DNA of 34,694 bases. Origin: Rufibacter ruber (lineage in GTDB: Bacteria > Bacteroidota > Bacteroidia > Cytophagales > Hymenobacteraceae). Made by a program: the position numbers and the translations under genes. A model generated the notes under the pieces. That model was given only the letters and a program-made list of their open reading frames with translations, was not told the DNA's origin and ran no database searches. The number at the start of each line of letters is the position of its first letter. Position 1 is the stretch's first letter. Below, in pieces: positions 15,035 to 24,361 of the stretch. Location: contig NZ_LRMM01000059.1 in NCBI RefSeq assembly GCF_001647275.1, positions 1-34,694 of the forward strand, written 5' to 3'.

Positions 15035-15701
15035 GGTCTGTTTCGTACTCTGAAAGGAGCACGTTAATTTCTGTAATCAATCTGTCAATTTCCTTGGCGC
15101 TGGTTCCATCATAAATGCCGCGTATCCGCTTTTGCTTGTCAACCAGCATTAACTGTTTGTGCAGTTCCAGTTCAGCACTGTCTCCCGCCGCAGCTACAAC
15201 TGGCAGCTTAAACCCTTGAGCAGCTAAGGCCTGGATTTGGGGTTTAGGCCCTGTGAGAAAAATCCACCGGGAGGGGTCTGCCCGAAAGCTGTCACTGTAT
15301 TCTTTCAGTTGCGGGACCTGGTCTTGCTCAGGGTTTACGGTGAAAGAAACAAGCCTTACATCTGGTTGCAACCGAAATGCATCATGCACACGCGCCAGCT
15401 GGGTGCTGACCTGTTTACAGATACCCTGGCAGGAAGTATAGAAGAAATTGGCAACAAACACTTTGCCCTGAAGTTCTTTTTGGGAGAAAGAGGCGCCCGT
15501 CTGGGAAGTGAAGGAGAAGGGGGGAACTTTGTGGTAGAGGGTGTCAAACTGCCACTGACCTTGCACCAAAGTTGAATCTACCGTTGCCGGAAAATAAGTT
15601 CGGAGTGAATATCTATTCACTCCGAACATCTTAAGGAATAAAAAGGCCAATACCGGTACCAATAGAACAGCACCAAGTATCAGGGCTTTTTTTGGACTCA
15701 T
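15024..15701 (-). CDS. SCO1/SenC-type copper chaperone
   Basis: This is a 225-residue membrane-anchored thioredoxin-fold protein. SCO proteins deliver copper to the CuA site of oxidase subunit II. The N-terminal TM helix is ILGAVLLVPVLAFLFL. The copper-binding cysteines are C91 and C95 in TSCQGICKQ, and the third ligand is H181 in ELHKQLMLVD, so all three expected ligands are present. Its ATG directly abuts the stop codon of the subunit IV gene with no gap. Its place just downstream of the oxidase structural genes fits CuA loading of the cox2 product. Confidence 0.92.
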   Translation of the reverse strand: MSPKKALILGAVLLVPVLAFLFLKMFGVNRYSLRTYFPATVDSTLVQGQWQFDTLYHKVPPFSFTSQTGASFSQKELQGKVFVANFFYTSCQGICKQVSTQLARVHDAFRLQPDVRLVSFTVNPEQDQVPQLKEYSDSFRADPSRWIFLTGPKPQIQALAAQGFKLPVVAAAGDSAELELHKQLMLVDKQKRIRGIYDGTSAKEIDRLITEINVLLSEYETDHGK

Positions 15702-16049
15702 TTATTTGAAGTAATTGTACACTGAATCTCCGTAGAAAGTGCCTTCTACCAAAAGAGCCACCAGTAACCAGCATAAAAGAATGGTTGGTACCAGAATAGC
15801 CCAGATTAAGCCTTTAGTCTCATGCTTCAAGTGCATGAATTCCCCAACAATGTAAAACGCCTTCAGGATAGTTAAGCCAATAAAGATGGCATTACGCAAC
15901 GTACCTGCTTCCATCATGAACGCGAAGGCAAATTCAATTGCAGTAATGACGCAAAGGATGACAAAGGTCTTCCAGATAGCTTTGGTCTGTGCTTTAGGAA
16001 TGTCTCCTACATGACCATGATCTTCATTATGATGAGAATGTGCTGCCAT
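15702..16049 (-). CDS. Cytochrome c oxidase subunit IV-type protein
   Basis: This is a 115-residue protein with a histidine-rich soluble N-terminus (AAHSHHNEDHGH) and three TM helices (FVILCVITAIEFAFAFMM, AIFIGLTILKAFYIVGEFMHL, LIWAILVPTILLCWLLVALL). This is the prokaryotic COX IV pattern, in which the small subunit packs against subunits I and III. The histidine cluster may bind metal, but that is speculation. It lies 28 bases after the second cox3 gene and abuts the SCO gene. Confidence 0.87.
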   Translation of the reverse strand: MAAHSHHNEDHGHVGDIPKAQTKAIWKTFVILCVITAIEFAFAFMMEAGTLRNAIFIGLTILKAFYIVGEFMHLKHETKGLIWAILVPTILLCWLLVALLVEGTFYGDSVYNYFK

Positions 16050-16077
16050 ATCTAGTCAAATTATCAAGTCAAACAAA

Positions 16078-16824
16078 TTACACTAAGTAGAAGAAGGTAA
16101 ATACAAACACCCACACCAAGTCTACAAAGTGCCAGTAAAGACCAACTTTCTCTACCATCTCATAGTGTCCTCTTCTATGGTAAACACCGTTCACAGTATT
16201 AAAGAAAATCAGGATCAACAATACTACCCCACTGAATACGTGTGTGCCGTGGAAACCAGTAATGAAGAAAAACAAGTCAGCAAACAACGGGGGGCCGTAC
16301 TGGTTCACAATAAGGTTGGCTCCATAAATCACACTTCCATCTGCCAGTTTCATACCCTCATCTGTTCCGGCAATAAAGTGGCTCCACTCCCATGCCTGGC
16401 AACCAAGGAACATAGAACCAAACAAGATGGTCCACAACAACCATTTCTGCACATCATTCTTGTCCATACGGTGACCTGCCTCAACCGCTAACACCATGGT
16501 AACAGAAGAAAGGATCAGGATCATGGTCATTAGGGCCACAAACGCTAAGGGCCAGTCTACCCCATGGAAAAAAGGAAACGCGTTGAAAACTTTTTCAGGG
16601 ATTGGCCACCATTCTGTAGAGAAAGTGAACGCCTCTGGCGTACCTTCATAGGCATGGTGCCGATGGCGAGCAAGCCCGTAAGTAGTCAAAAAAGCACCAA
16701 AGGTAAAGGCATCTGACAAGAGGAAAAACCACATCATCAGTTTCCCATAACTCGCCTTAAAGGGCTCGTTACCTCCATCCCAAGTGCCGGTTTTAGGCTG
16801 CTCAAATGTTGTTGTTTGCGACAT
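16078..16824 (-). CDS. Cytochrome c oxidase subunit III (long copy)
   Basis: This 248-residue protein has six or seven TM helices. KLMMWFFLLSDAFTFGAF contains the subunit III entry helix. FFFITGFHGTHVFSGVVLL carries the family HGTHV motif, and VGLYWHFVDLVWVFVFTFFYL is the typical C-terminal helix. Subunit III stabilises the oxidase and the D proton pathway. It is one of two adjacent cox3 genes, an arrangement usual in Bacteroidota oxidase clusters. The gap to the upstream copy is 16 bases. Confidence 0.93.
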   Translation of the reverse strand: MSQTTTFEQPKTGTWDGGNEPFKASYGKLMMWFFLLSDAFTFGAFLTTYGLARHRHHAYEGTPEAFTFSTEWWPIPEKVFNAFPFFHGVDWPLAFVALMTMILILSSVTMVLAVEAGHRMDKNDVQKWLLWTILFGSMFLGCQAWEWSHFIAGTDEGMKLADGSVIYGANLIVNQYGPPLFADLFFFITGFHGTHVFSGVVLLILIFFNTVNGVYHRRGHYEMVEKVGLYWHFVDLVWVFVFTFFYLV

Positions 16825-16840
16825 ATGTGTTAGAGAATTA

Positions 16841-17422
16841 TTAATGGTTCAACGTTAGAAAAATATACAGGTAGATCCACAGAGCCCCTAAAAAGTGCCA
16901 GTAGATGGTACATAGTTCAATTCGGGTAAGGTTTTTAGAGTGTACCCGGTACCTGAGCGCCGAAATTACTACAATAATTAGAAAAATTAAGCCAGTGACC
17001 AGGTGAAATGCGTGCACCCCTGTTAATACATACAGAAATGAGCCCGCAGGGTTGGAGGTACTTCCCCCAAAAAACACGTTATTACGCACTAGCTCGGCCC
17101 ATCCCTCCCATTGTCCTATGAGAAAAGCGGTTCCGGCAATAAAAGTAAGGATGAGCCCCAGTCTAACATTTTTGATGTTATCTTTCTTTGCAGACACGTA
17201 GGCCCATTGCATGAACACACTACTCAAAATCAAAATGAAGGTATTGATCAACAAGACAGATGGAAGGTCATACTCCAGCCAGTTGCCTTCTTCCCGCCGA
17301 ACAATATAGGCACTGGTAAAGGCTGCAAACATCATCAGGATGCTTACAATAAGCAACCAGAGAATGAATTTAAGCGGATTAACCCGTCTGTGTTCAGTTT
17401 GTATTTCTGTATTAGCTACCAT
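16841..17422 (-). CDS. Cytochrome c oxidase subunit III (short copy)
   Basis: This is a 193-residue protein with five TM helices. It lacks the first two helices of classical subunit III. LYVLTGVHAFHLVTGLIFL matches the HGxHxxH region, and CTIYWHFLGALWIYLYIFL is the C-terminal helix. It probably forms part of the same oxidase as the longer paralogue just downstream. It begins 12 bases after ctaB. The two copies are clearly divergent in sequence, so this is an old paralogy, not a recent duplication. Confidence 0.9.
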   Translation of the reverse strand: MVANTEIQTEHRRVNPLKFILWLLIVSILMMFAAFTSAYIVRREEGNWLEYDLPSVLLINTFILILSSVFMQWAYVSAKKDNIKNVRLGLILTFIAGTAFLIGQWEGWAELVRNNVFFGGSTSNPAGSFLYVLTGVHAFHLVTGLIFLIIVVISALRYRVHSKNLTRIELCTIYWHFLGALWIYLYIFLTLNH

Positions 17423-17434
17423 GTTAAAACACTC

Positions 17435-18331
17435 TTAAAGTCTATCTACCACAAACGCAATCTGTACTATGGGCAAGTACAGGAATGACCCAAACATAAT
17501 ATTCATGGCCGCACGTTTAGAACAGGTATGCATGAGATAGAAAGTCTGCATTAAAAAAAGAACCCCACATACCACTGCCACAAAAGCAGACGTTTTACCG
17601 GCCATCCCAAACTGCAAAGGCAACAGCCCCAGCGGAATCAGCAGTAAAGTATAGATCATGATCTGAATAGCGGTTTTCAAGTTTTTACCACCCGCCATGG
17701 GGAGCATTTTGAAACCCGCCTTTTTATAATCATCATCTAACACCCAGGCAATAGCCCAAAAATGGGGGAACTGCCAGATAAACTGTATTCCGAACAAGAT
17801 TAAAGCTTCAACCCCTACATAACCTGTTCCCGCTACCCAGCCAATCAGAGGAGGAAGCGCCCCTGGTATGGCCCCCACAAATACACAAATGGGCGAAATA
17901 CGCTTTAAAGGGGTATAAAAAAATCCGTATAACAAAAGAGACAGAAAGGAGAGCATGGCAGACAGCCAGTTGAAATAAAACCCTAACAGGGCTATTCCGG
18001 CAACTCCTAACACCAGACAATACACGGTAGCATCTGTTACTGTCAAAATACCCTTTGGCAAAGGTCTTTTTGCAGTGCGTTTCATCAGTTTATCCAGATC
18101 CTTTTCCAGAATCTGGTTAATAATATTGGCAGAACCAGTCACTAACAAACCGGCTAACATGACCAGGCAAGTATCTACCCAACGCCCATCTGGTCTTCCT
18201 AAAAGAAATCCAATGGCACTGGAAAAAGCCACCACTGAAGATAGCCTCAACTTCAATAACTGTATATAGGCAGATACTTTACTCATGGCCGTTGATGCCT
18301 GCGTACTTGATGCTATTTCTTGTACGAACAT
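17435..18331 (-). CDS. ctaB: Protoheme IX farnesyltransferase (heme O synthase)
   Basis: CtaB is an integral membrane prenyltransferase of the UbiA superfamily. It adds a farnesyl group to heme B to give heme O, the precursor of the heme A used by the downstream oxidase. The first aspartate-rich motif is NIINQILEKDLDKLMKRT; basic residues and RPLP follow, as in CtaB. About nine TM helices are visible. The ORF starts at ATG 18331 (298 residues), but ATG 18286 (MSKVSAYIQLLKLRL) matches the usual N-terminus better and may be the real start. It lies 8 bases after ctaA. Confidence 0.93.
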   Translation of the reverse strand: MFVQEIASSTQASTAMSKVSAYIQLLKLRLSSVVAFSSAIGFLLGRPDGRWVDTCLVMLAGLLVTGSANIINQILEKDLDKLMKRTAKRPLPKGILTVTDATVYCLVLGVAGIALLGFYFNWLSAMLSFLSLLLYGFFYTPLKRISPICVFVGAIPGALPPLIGWVAGTGYVGVEALILFGIQFIWQFPHFWAIAWVLDDDYKKAGFKMLPMAGGKNLKTAIQIMIYTLLLIPLGLLPLQFGMAGKTSAFVAVVCGVLFLMQTFYLMHTCSKRAAMNIMFGSFLYLPIVQIAFVVDRL

Positions 18332-18339
18332 AAACTAGT

Positions 18340-19416
18340 TTATGCCACCAGCTGCGCTGGTTGACGTTTAGGTTTCTGAGCATAGAAGTAATACATGAGC
18401 AGCAGAAATTGAACCCCAAAGAGAGCGGTTCCAAATAAGAGATGTAGAGGCTGTACAACCGCCGGGATCGCAAAATTAGCCAACACCACACCCAATAATA
18501 TTTCCGCCCCTATACAAGTTAAGATCCATACTGCCATCCTTTGCATTCCCCTGTGCCCTAACTGCTTCACAAAATAAAATAGCGCCACATTTAGCAATAC
18601 CACCAAAATGGAGAGCGACCTGTGCACGTAGAAAGATGCTCCTAATTGGCTGATCCACGTCTCCCGCTGCTGATTGCTTAAATTGAAAGCTACTATATCC
18701 ACCTGCTCCCTAACCTGTGTACCCAGAATTACCTGTACAAAAGTCAGAAGCAATGCCCCGCCTAGCATCCATTTTAATGATCCAGATGATAGAACCGGCT
18801 GCTGATAAACTTCATGCCTTTTCGCCCTCACCACAATATAAATGAGAAGAGCCACCAAAAACAACGCCAATGCCATGTGCAGGGTCACCATTTCTGGCAA
18901 AAGGTTTGTTGACACAACCAACGATCCAAGCCAAGCCTGAAAAACAACCAGAAGTAAAGAAGCCACGGCACCCCAAAATAACTTTGGGTCATTTCTTAAA
19001 AAAGGAAATGCGGCAAGAACAGTTAAGAAGATTAAAATCCCAATGACCACTCCCACTAACCTGTTTATATATTCAATCCAGGTTTTGGTGACGTTGAATT
19101 CGGATTCTATATATTGGGAAGGATGGGCAAAAATTTCCTGAGCCACCTCAGAAAAACCTACCCTTTCCAGCACCTTCGCTATTCTTTGATTTTTCTGTAT
19201 GCGTTTCTCTTTGTAGACCTCCAGATAATCAGAAGGCAGCTCGTTTAAACTAGTGGGGGGGACCCACGTTCCAAAGCACTTAGGCCAATCTGGGCAACCC
19301 ATGCCAGACCCAGTACTACGGACGATCCCCCCTACTAGTATTAGAAAATAAACAGAAGCAATGGTTAAAACCCCTATACTTCTAAACCTTTTACTTCTAA
19401 AAGATTCTTTTCCCAT
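18340..19416 (-). CDS. ctaA: Heme A synthase
   Basis: CtaA oxidises heme O to heme A in the membrane. The product is 358 residues with eight predicted TM helices in two repeats. The first helix is followed by GSGMGCPDWPKCFGTW, which holds the extracytoplasmic cysteine pair. The catalytic glutamate is in IEYINRLVGVVIG, and the heme histidines are in the helix pairs (for example TLHMALALFLVAL and YVHRSLSILVVLL). This is the long form common in Bacteroidota and alphaproteobacteria. It lies 3 bases downstream of cox1 and directly upstream of ctaB, so both heme A biosynthesis steps are made with the oxidase subunits. Confidence 0.93.
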   Translation of the reverse strand: MGKESFRSKRFRSIGVLTIASVYFLILVGGIVRSTGSGMGCPDWPKCFGTWVPPTSLNELPSDYLEVYKEKRIQKNQRIAKVLERVGFSEVAQEIFAHPSQYIESEFNVTKTWIEYINRLVGVVIGILIFLTVLAAFPFLRNDPKLFWGAVASLLLVVFQAWLGSLVVSTNLLPEMVTLHMALALFLVALLIYIVVRAKRHEVYQQPVLSSGSLKWMLGGALLLTFVQVILGTQVREQVDIVAFNLSNQQRETWISQLGASFYVHRSLSILVVLLNVALFYFVKQLGHRGMQRMAVWILTCIGAEILLGVVLANFAIPAVVQPLHLLFGTALFGVQFLLLMYYFYAQKPKRQPAQLVA

Positions 19417-19419
19417 TCG

Positions 19420-21249
19420 TTAAAACTCGTCTCTCTCGTGAGGCAAGTTAGAAGACTGTGTCTGTGAATAAGGCACATTTTGAGGAATAAAATCTTCAGG
19501 TGCACCCGGCTTGCTGTAGTCATAAGGCCATCTGTAAACCACTGGTAGCGGTCCAGGCCAGTTTCCATGCCCAGGGTTTACCGGTGTAGTCCACTCCAGG
19601 GTGTTTGATTTCCATGGGTTCTCCGTAGCTCTTCTTCCTCTGAATATGCTGTAAAAGAAGTTAAACAGGAAGAACAACTGTGCAAAGAAAACAGCGATAG
19701 CAGCAATGGAAATGAAGGAGTTCATATCCAGGAAGGTGCTGAAGGTATCAAATCCAGTCCAGGTATAATATCTTCTTGGGAAACCAGCAATACCCATGTA
19801 GTGCATTGGCATGAAGATCAGGTAGGCGCAGATGAAAGTAATCCAGAAGTGAACATAGCCAAGCTTCTCATCCATCATTCTACCAAACATCTTAGGGAAC
19901 CAGTGGTACACCCCGGCAAACATTCCAAAGAATGCGGCACTACCCATTACCAAGTGGAAGTGAGCTACCACAAAGTAGGTATCATGCAACTGGATATCCA
20001 GTGCCGAGTTACCTAAAATGATACCAGTTACTCCACCAGAAATAAACAGTGACACAAATGCCACAGAAAACAGCATGGCTGGTGTGAAGTTGATATTCCC
20101 TCTCCAAAGCGTAGCCAACCAGTTAAACACTTTCACCGCAGAAGGAACTGCAATGATGAGGGTCAGGAACATGAACACAGATCCCAGGAATGGATTCATA
20201 CCTGAAACGAACATGTGGTGAGCCCAAACAATAAAGGAAAGAACGGAAATACCCAACATAGAACCAATCATAGCACGGTAACCGAAAATTGGCTTACGGG
20301 CATTGGTAGTGATGACTTCAGATACAATCCCAAATGTTGGAAGTATTACAATGTACACTTCTGGGTGACCTAAGAACCAGAACAAGTGCTGGAACAACAC
20401 TGGGCTACCTCCCGTGTGAGAAAGCGCCTGCCCCGCTACATAGATATCAGATAAAAAGAAGCTGGTTCCAAATGAACGGTCAAAAATCAGCAACAAAGCA
20501 GCGGAGAAGAGAACCGGGAACGCTAACAGACCAAGAACGGCAGTCAGGAAAAATGACCAAATAGTAAGAGGCATTTTTGACATAGACATACCACGGGTAC
20601 GCATGTTGATAACCGTAGTAATGTAGTTCACCCCACCCAGCAACTGAGATACAATGAACAGCGCCATACTAATTAACCACATTGTCATCCCTGTTCCAGA
20701 ACCAGCTATGGCCTGTGGCAGAGCACTCAACGGCGGATAAACCGTCCAGCCACCACCTGCAGGTCCAGTCTCTAAGAAGAGAGAATAGAACATAATCACA
20801 CTGGCTAAGAAAAAGAACCAGAAGGACAACATGTTCATGAAACCAGAGGCCATGTCACGGGCTCCTAACTGAAGAGGAATCAAGAAGTTACTAAAGGTAC
20901 CGCTCAATCCTGCAGTCAATACAAAGAACACCATAATGGTACCGTGCATGGTTACCAATGCCAGGTAGAACTCCGGATTCAACTTTCCCCCCTCTACCCA
21001 TTTACCTAGCAGGGGCTCTAAAAAGTTGAAAGTTGCTTCCGGAAAGCCAAGCTGCATCCGGAAAAGGCTAGATAAGGTTCCACCAATAATTGCCCAGAAA
21101 ATACCTGCGAACAAAAATTGTTTGGCAATTACCTTATGGTCCTGACTAAAGACGTACTTCGTAATGAAGCTTTCATTGTGATGGTCATCATGATGATCAT
21201 CGTGCTCTAGATGCACATCTTTATGTAATGAAATATCTGTACTAGACAT
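19420..21249 (-). CDS. Cytochrome c oxidase subunit I (aa3 type)
   Basis: This 609-residue heme-copper oxidase catalytic subunit has twelve TM helices. Its histidine-rich N-terminus (HDDHHDDHHNE) is not usual for subunit I. The catalytic centre is clear: WFLGHPEVYIVILPTFG holds the CuB histidine, the glutamate of the D pathway and the cross-linked tyrosine, and HDTYFVVAHFHLVMG gives the heme a and a3 axial ligands. HPEVY places it in the A1 class. It receives electrons through the CuA domain of subunit II and pumps protons. Spacing is 23 bases to cox2 and 3 bases to ctaA. Confidence 0.97.
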   Translation of the reverse strand: MSSTDISLHKDVHLEHDDHHDDHHNESFITKYVFSQDHKVIAKQFLFAGIFWAIIGGTLSSLFRMQLGFPEATFNFLEPLLGKWVEGGKLNPEFYLALVTMHGTIMVFFVLTAGLSGTFSNFLIPLQLGARDMASGFMNMLSFWFFFLASVIMFYSLFLETGPAGGGWTVYPPLSALPQAIAGSGTGMTMWLISMALFIVSQLLGGVNYITTVINMRTRGMSMSKMPLTIWSFFLTAVLGLLAFPVLFSAALLLIFDRSFGTSFFLSDIYVAGQALSHTGGSPVLFQHLFWFLGHPEVYIVILPTFGIVSEVITTNARKPIFGYRAMIGSMLGISVLSFIVWAHHMFVSGMNPFLGSVFMFLTLIIAVPSAVKVFNWLATLWRGNINFTPAMLFSVAFVSLFISGGVTGIILGNSALDIQLHDTYFVVAHFHLVMGSAAFFGMFAGVYHWFPKMFGRMMDEKLGYVHFWITFICAYLIFMPMHYMGIAGFPRRYYTWTGFDTFSTFLDMNSFISIAAIAVFFAQLFFLFNFFYSIFRGRRATENPWKSNTLEWTTPVNPGHGNWPGPLPVVYRWPYDYSKPGAPEDFIPQNVPYSQTQSSNLPHERDEF

Positions 21250-21272
21250 ACAATACTGTTAAGAGATTATAA

Positions 21273-22325
21273 CTATTGTTTTGTAGCAAGACTTGCAGCA
21301 CCGGCTTCTGAATTTACAGCAACTGCTGCACTGTCAGAGCCACCTCCCTGCAAGGTGGTAGCAAATGTTTTCTTTGACTGAGCCTCTACCCACTTCTTAT
21401 ATTCTTCAGGCTCATCAACCACAAGGATAGTTTTCATGGCAAAGTGACCACGTCCGCACACTTCAGTACAGGCCAGTTCATACTGGAAATCAGGATTACC
21501 TGTCTCTGTCTGCATTTCAGCGGTAGTCTTGGTTGGGATAAACCAGAAAGATGTAGGCATACCAGGTACAGCATCCATCTTTACTCTGAAGTGCGGAAGG
21601 AACACACTATGAATCACATCTCTTGATCTGATTTTCAATAATACCGGCGTGCCCTTAGGAACGTGGAAAGCACTTGGCTCACCCGGAAAATCATCTGCTG
21701 AATTCTGATCAGTCAAATCAATACCAAATTCATTTTCAGCAGTGATCAAAGTATGTTTAACCACACCCAATTTATTGTCTGCCCCAGGGTAGCGGGTCAA
21801 CCAGTTAAACTGCTTACCCATGATCTCCACCACCACAGCATCCTGAGGGGCCGGGCTGGTAATTTTTGCCCAGGTTTTCCAACCTGAGAAAACCAGCAAC
21901 GCCATTACAACCGCAGGAATAACTGTCCAGATAATTTCGATCTTGTTGTTATGCGGATAGAAATACGCGCGCTTGCCATCTTGGTGTTGGTACTTGTAGG
22001 AGTAAACAAAAAGCAGAATGTGTGTGATGACAAACACAATTCCAATAACCGCCATGGTTAACCAGAACATTTGGTCAATGTCAATTCCATGTACAGAAGC
22101 ATTAGGAAGAATCATATCTTCTTTGGCATCCATAAAAGACCAAATGAAAAGCCCTCCCATCACAAAGAAGAATACCAATAGAAGAACGGCATTCACTTTG
22201 TTGCTTTTGCCAACATCACGTCTATAGCTACCCTTGAAGATAGAAGCCAGAATCTGGATTCTAAATAACAGGTAGAGCGTGACCAGTAATAGGATGATTG
22301 ATAGTGCTACAGCAATCGTAATCAT
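21273..22325 (-). CDS. Cytochrome c oxidase subunit II
   Basis: This 350-residue protein has an unusually long membrane part. Four hydrophobic segments (about 1-20, 47-69, 86-110 and 131-150) precede the periplasmic CuA cupredoxin domain; classical subunit II has two. The CuA ligands are intact in ELACTEVCGRGHFAMKT. No CxxCH occurs, so unlike caa3 oxidases this subunit has no fused cytochrome c. The electron donor must be separate, plausibly the monoheme domain of ActA. The C-terminal tail is alanine/serine-rich. The gene lies 24 bases downstream of actF. Confidence 0.95.
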   Translation of the reverse strand: MITIAVALSIILLLVTLYLLFRIQILASIFKGSYRRDVGKSNKVNAVLLLVFFFVMGGLFIWSFMDAKEDMILPNASVHGIDIDQMFWLTMAVIGIVFVITHILLFVYSYKYQHQDGKRAYFYPHNNKIEIIWTVIPAVVMALLVFSGWKTWAKITSPAPQDAVVVEIMGKQFNWLTRYPGADNKLGVVKHTLITAENEFGIDLTDQNSADDFPGEPSAFHVPKGTPVLLKIRSRDVIHSVFLPHFRVKMDAVPGMPTSFWFIPTKTTAEMQTETGNPDFQYELACTEVCGRGHFAMKTILVVDEPEEYKKWVEAQSKKTFATTLQGGGSDSAAVAVNSEAGAASLATKQ

Positions 22326-22349
22326 TATCTGTATCTTTTAAAATGAGTC

Positions 22350-23627
22350 TTAAACGTGATGATGAACACTTTCTTCCAGGAATGGGTGGTTCACTGGAAC
22401 CAGAGAGGCTTTGGTCAGCTCTTTAGTATATCTTACCAGGAAGATTCCCAGGAAAGTCAAAGCAGTACCTATCTCTATTAATCCAAAACCACTTTCGGCA
22501 CGCATAGTTCCCGGCATAATCATCATATAGAAGTCAAACCAGTGTCCAATCAAGATGGCAATACATACAATCTTCAGAACCAGCATCTGTCGCTTTGCGT
22601 CTCTGGTCATCAGAACCAGGAACGGGAAAGCAAAGTTGATAAACAGGTTGAAGAAGAAAATCCAGGTGTAATGGTTGTTATTACCTCCTAAACGCTCAAT
22701 GAAATAGATGGCTTCTTCAGGAATGTTTGCATACCAGTACAGCATGAACTGGGAGAACCAGATGTACGTCCAGAAAATACTGAAACCAAACACAAATTTA
22801 CCAAGGTCATGCAGGTGATTGGAAGTGACCATTTTCAGGTAGCCATTCTGCTTCAGGAAAATTACGGTCAAGGTGATGGCAGCCAATCCGGAAACCCACC
22901 AGCTGGCAAACACATACCAGCCAAACATGGTACTGAACCAGTGAGTGTCAATTGACATCACCCAATCCCAGGCAGACATGGAAGACGTTACCCCAAAGAT
23001 AACCAGAAAGGTTGCTCCTAATCTAATGCTCTTATTATAATGGTTTAACCCGCCATTCAGATCTTCTGCCAATGATTCTTTTCTCAACCACTTGAAAAAT
23101 AAGAACCACAACGTGAAATAGGCGATCATTCTGATAGTATAGAACGGAACGTTCAGGAAACCAGATTTACCCGCAATAACAGGGTCATATTTAGGGTTTC
23201 CCACCTCAGTGAGTGCATGATCAGTCCAGTGCATGAGGGTGTTGTGCCCTGTAAAGATGATAGGAAGGAGGAACACAAGAAGCATGATGACTCCACCTAC
23301 TAACAGGTAGCTGCCAAGTGCCTCAGGAACTCTCTTAATCACCACAGACCAACCTGCGTAAGCCACATATTGTATAGCCACAAATAGTATACCTACAACA
23401 GAGATTCCTGTAAAATACACATTGTTCATCCATAGGTTGGCCATTAAACGCTGTACCCATCCAGCTCCATGCCCACCAGTTTCAGCTCCGTGGGCATCTC
23501 CATGCCCACCGCTAAAATTGGCAGCAATCACAAGACCGGCAACCAGCAGCACCAACCCTATAGCTATCATGAAGAAGAACCTGTTGGTGGTTCTTTTTGA
23601 GATACTAAGTCTTTCTTCAGTTATCAT
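22350..23627 (-). CDS. actF: Alternative complex III subunit F (NrfD/PsrC family)
   Basis: ActF is a membrane subunit of quinol:cytochrome c oxidoreductase, a paralogue of ActC. The product is 425 residues with about ten TM helices and a short cytoplasmic N-terminus (SISKRTTNRFF). A histidine/glycine-rich loop (GGHGDAHGAETGGHGAGW) follows the first helix. FGWYVFASWWVSGLAAITL and RLGGNNNHYTWIFFFNLFI are typical of the family. In known ACIII structures ActC carries the quinol site and ActF may form a proton path. It is the last act gene before cox2, consistent with an ACIII-aa3 supercomplex. Confidence 0.93.
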   Translation of the reverse strand: MITEERLSISKRTTNRFFFMIAIGLVLLVAGLVIAANFSGGHGDAHGAETGGHGAGWVQRLMANLWMNNVYFTGISVVGILFVAIQYVAYAGWSVVIKRVPEALGSYLLVGGVIMLLVFLLPIIFTGHNTLMHWTDHALTEVGNPKYDPVIAGKSGFLNVPFYTIRMIAYFTLWFLFFKWLRKESLAEDLNGGLNHYNKSIRLGATFLVIFGVTSSMSAWDWVMSIDTHWFSTMFGWYVFASWWVSGLAAITLTVIFLKQNGYLKMVTSNHLHDLGKFVFGFSIFWTYIWFSQFMLYWYANIPEEAIYFIERLGGNNNHYTWIFFFNLFINFAFPFLVLMTRDAKRQMLVLKIVCIAILIGHWFDFYMMIMPGTMRAESGFGLIEIGTALTFLGIFLVRYTKELTKASLVPVNHPFLEESVHHHV

Positions 23628-23647
23628 TTCAAAAATACCTTTTACGG

Positions 23648-24361
23648 TTAATTACTACGAATATCCTTAGTAGGATGAACAGTGGTTCCGGTCACCTCGT
23701 TGGTGTTTGCATTGGTGCTGGGGCCGTTAGGAGCGTCTTGTACGAGAGATCCGGTATCTGCTTCGGTGTCTGCCTCTACATCAACTTTCCCCTTTTGCAA
23801 CTGCTGCACATACATCACAATCTTCCAGCGCTCTTCCGGGTTTACCTGCGTACCGTGAGGCATCATACGTCCGCGACCGTTTACAATCACGTGGTAAATG
23901 TGGCCAGCGGGCAATGCAGCGTAACGGCCCTGGGTATAATTGGGTACACCTTTAAACTTAGCACCCACTAACCCGTCCCCTGTTCCAGAATCACCATGGC
24001 AAGGCGAGCAGAAACGTAGGTATAACACTTTTCCTTCTTCAAGGTTTTTCTGGTTCGCCCGTAACGGATTTGACAATTCACGTCCGGCCACCTCAGCACT
24101 GTCTTTAGAAATATGGGTATAGAACCCTAGTTTACCGCGGGCAATAGTATTGGCAGCAGGTACGCGCATATTCAACCCCCCGGGGTTAATGGCGTTGTTA
24201 TTTCCTTCCAGTTGTTTCAACGGCTCATATGATACCGGATAGTACATATCAGGCGCATACTCCAAGCCTGGATCCTGCGTATCTTGTCCGCAGGAAGCAA
24301 AGAGTGCAGAAGAAAGAAGAATCAAAGAGGCTTTAGCCCCAGTTCTGAAGATATTGTTCAT
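23648..24361 (-). CDS. actE: Alternative complex III subunit E, monoheme cytochrome c lipoprotein
   Basis: This 237-residue protein has a lipoprotein signal with the acylated cysteine C24 in ALFASCGQD. A single heme site C118-SPC-H122 lies in FCSPCHGDSGTGDG, with the likely methionine ligand at M166 or M167 (GRGRMMPHGTQ). It caps the periplasmic side of ACIII beside ActA and ActB. The C-terminal 50 residues (EADTEADTGSL onward) are acidic and threonine/asparagine-rich, with no recognisable fold. The ATG overlaps the actD stop codon by one base (TAATG). Confidence 0.92.
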   Translation of the reverse strand: MNNIFRTGAKASLILLSSALFASCGQDTQDPGLEYAPDMYYPVSYEPLKQLEGNNNAINPGGLNMRVPAANTIARGKLGFYTHISKDSAEVAGRELSNPLRANQKNLEEGKVLYLRFCSPCHGDSGTGDGLVGAKFKGVPNYTQGRYAALPAGHIYHVIVNGRGRMMPHGTQVNPEERWKIVMYVQQLQKGKVDVEADTEADTGSLVQDAPNGPSTNANTNEVTGTTVHPTKDIRSN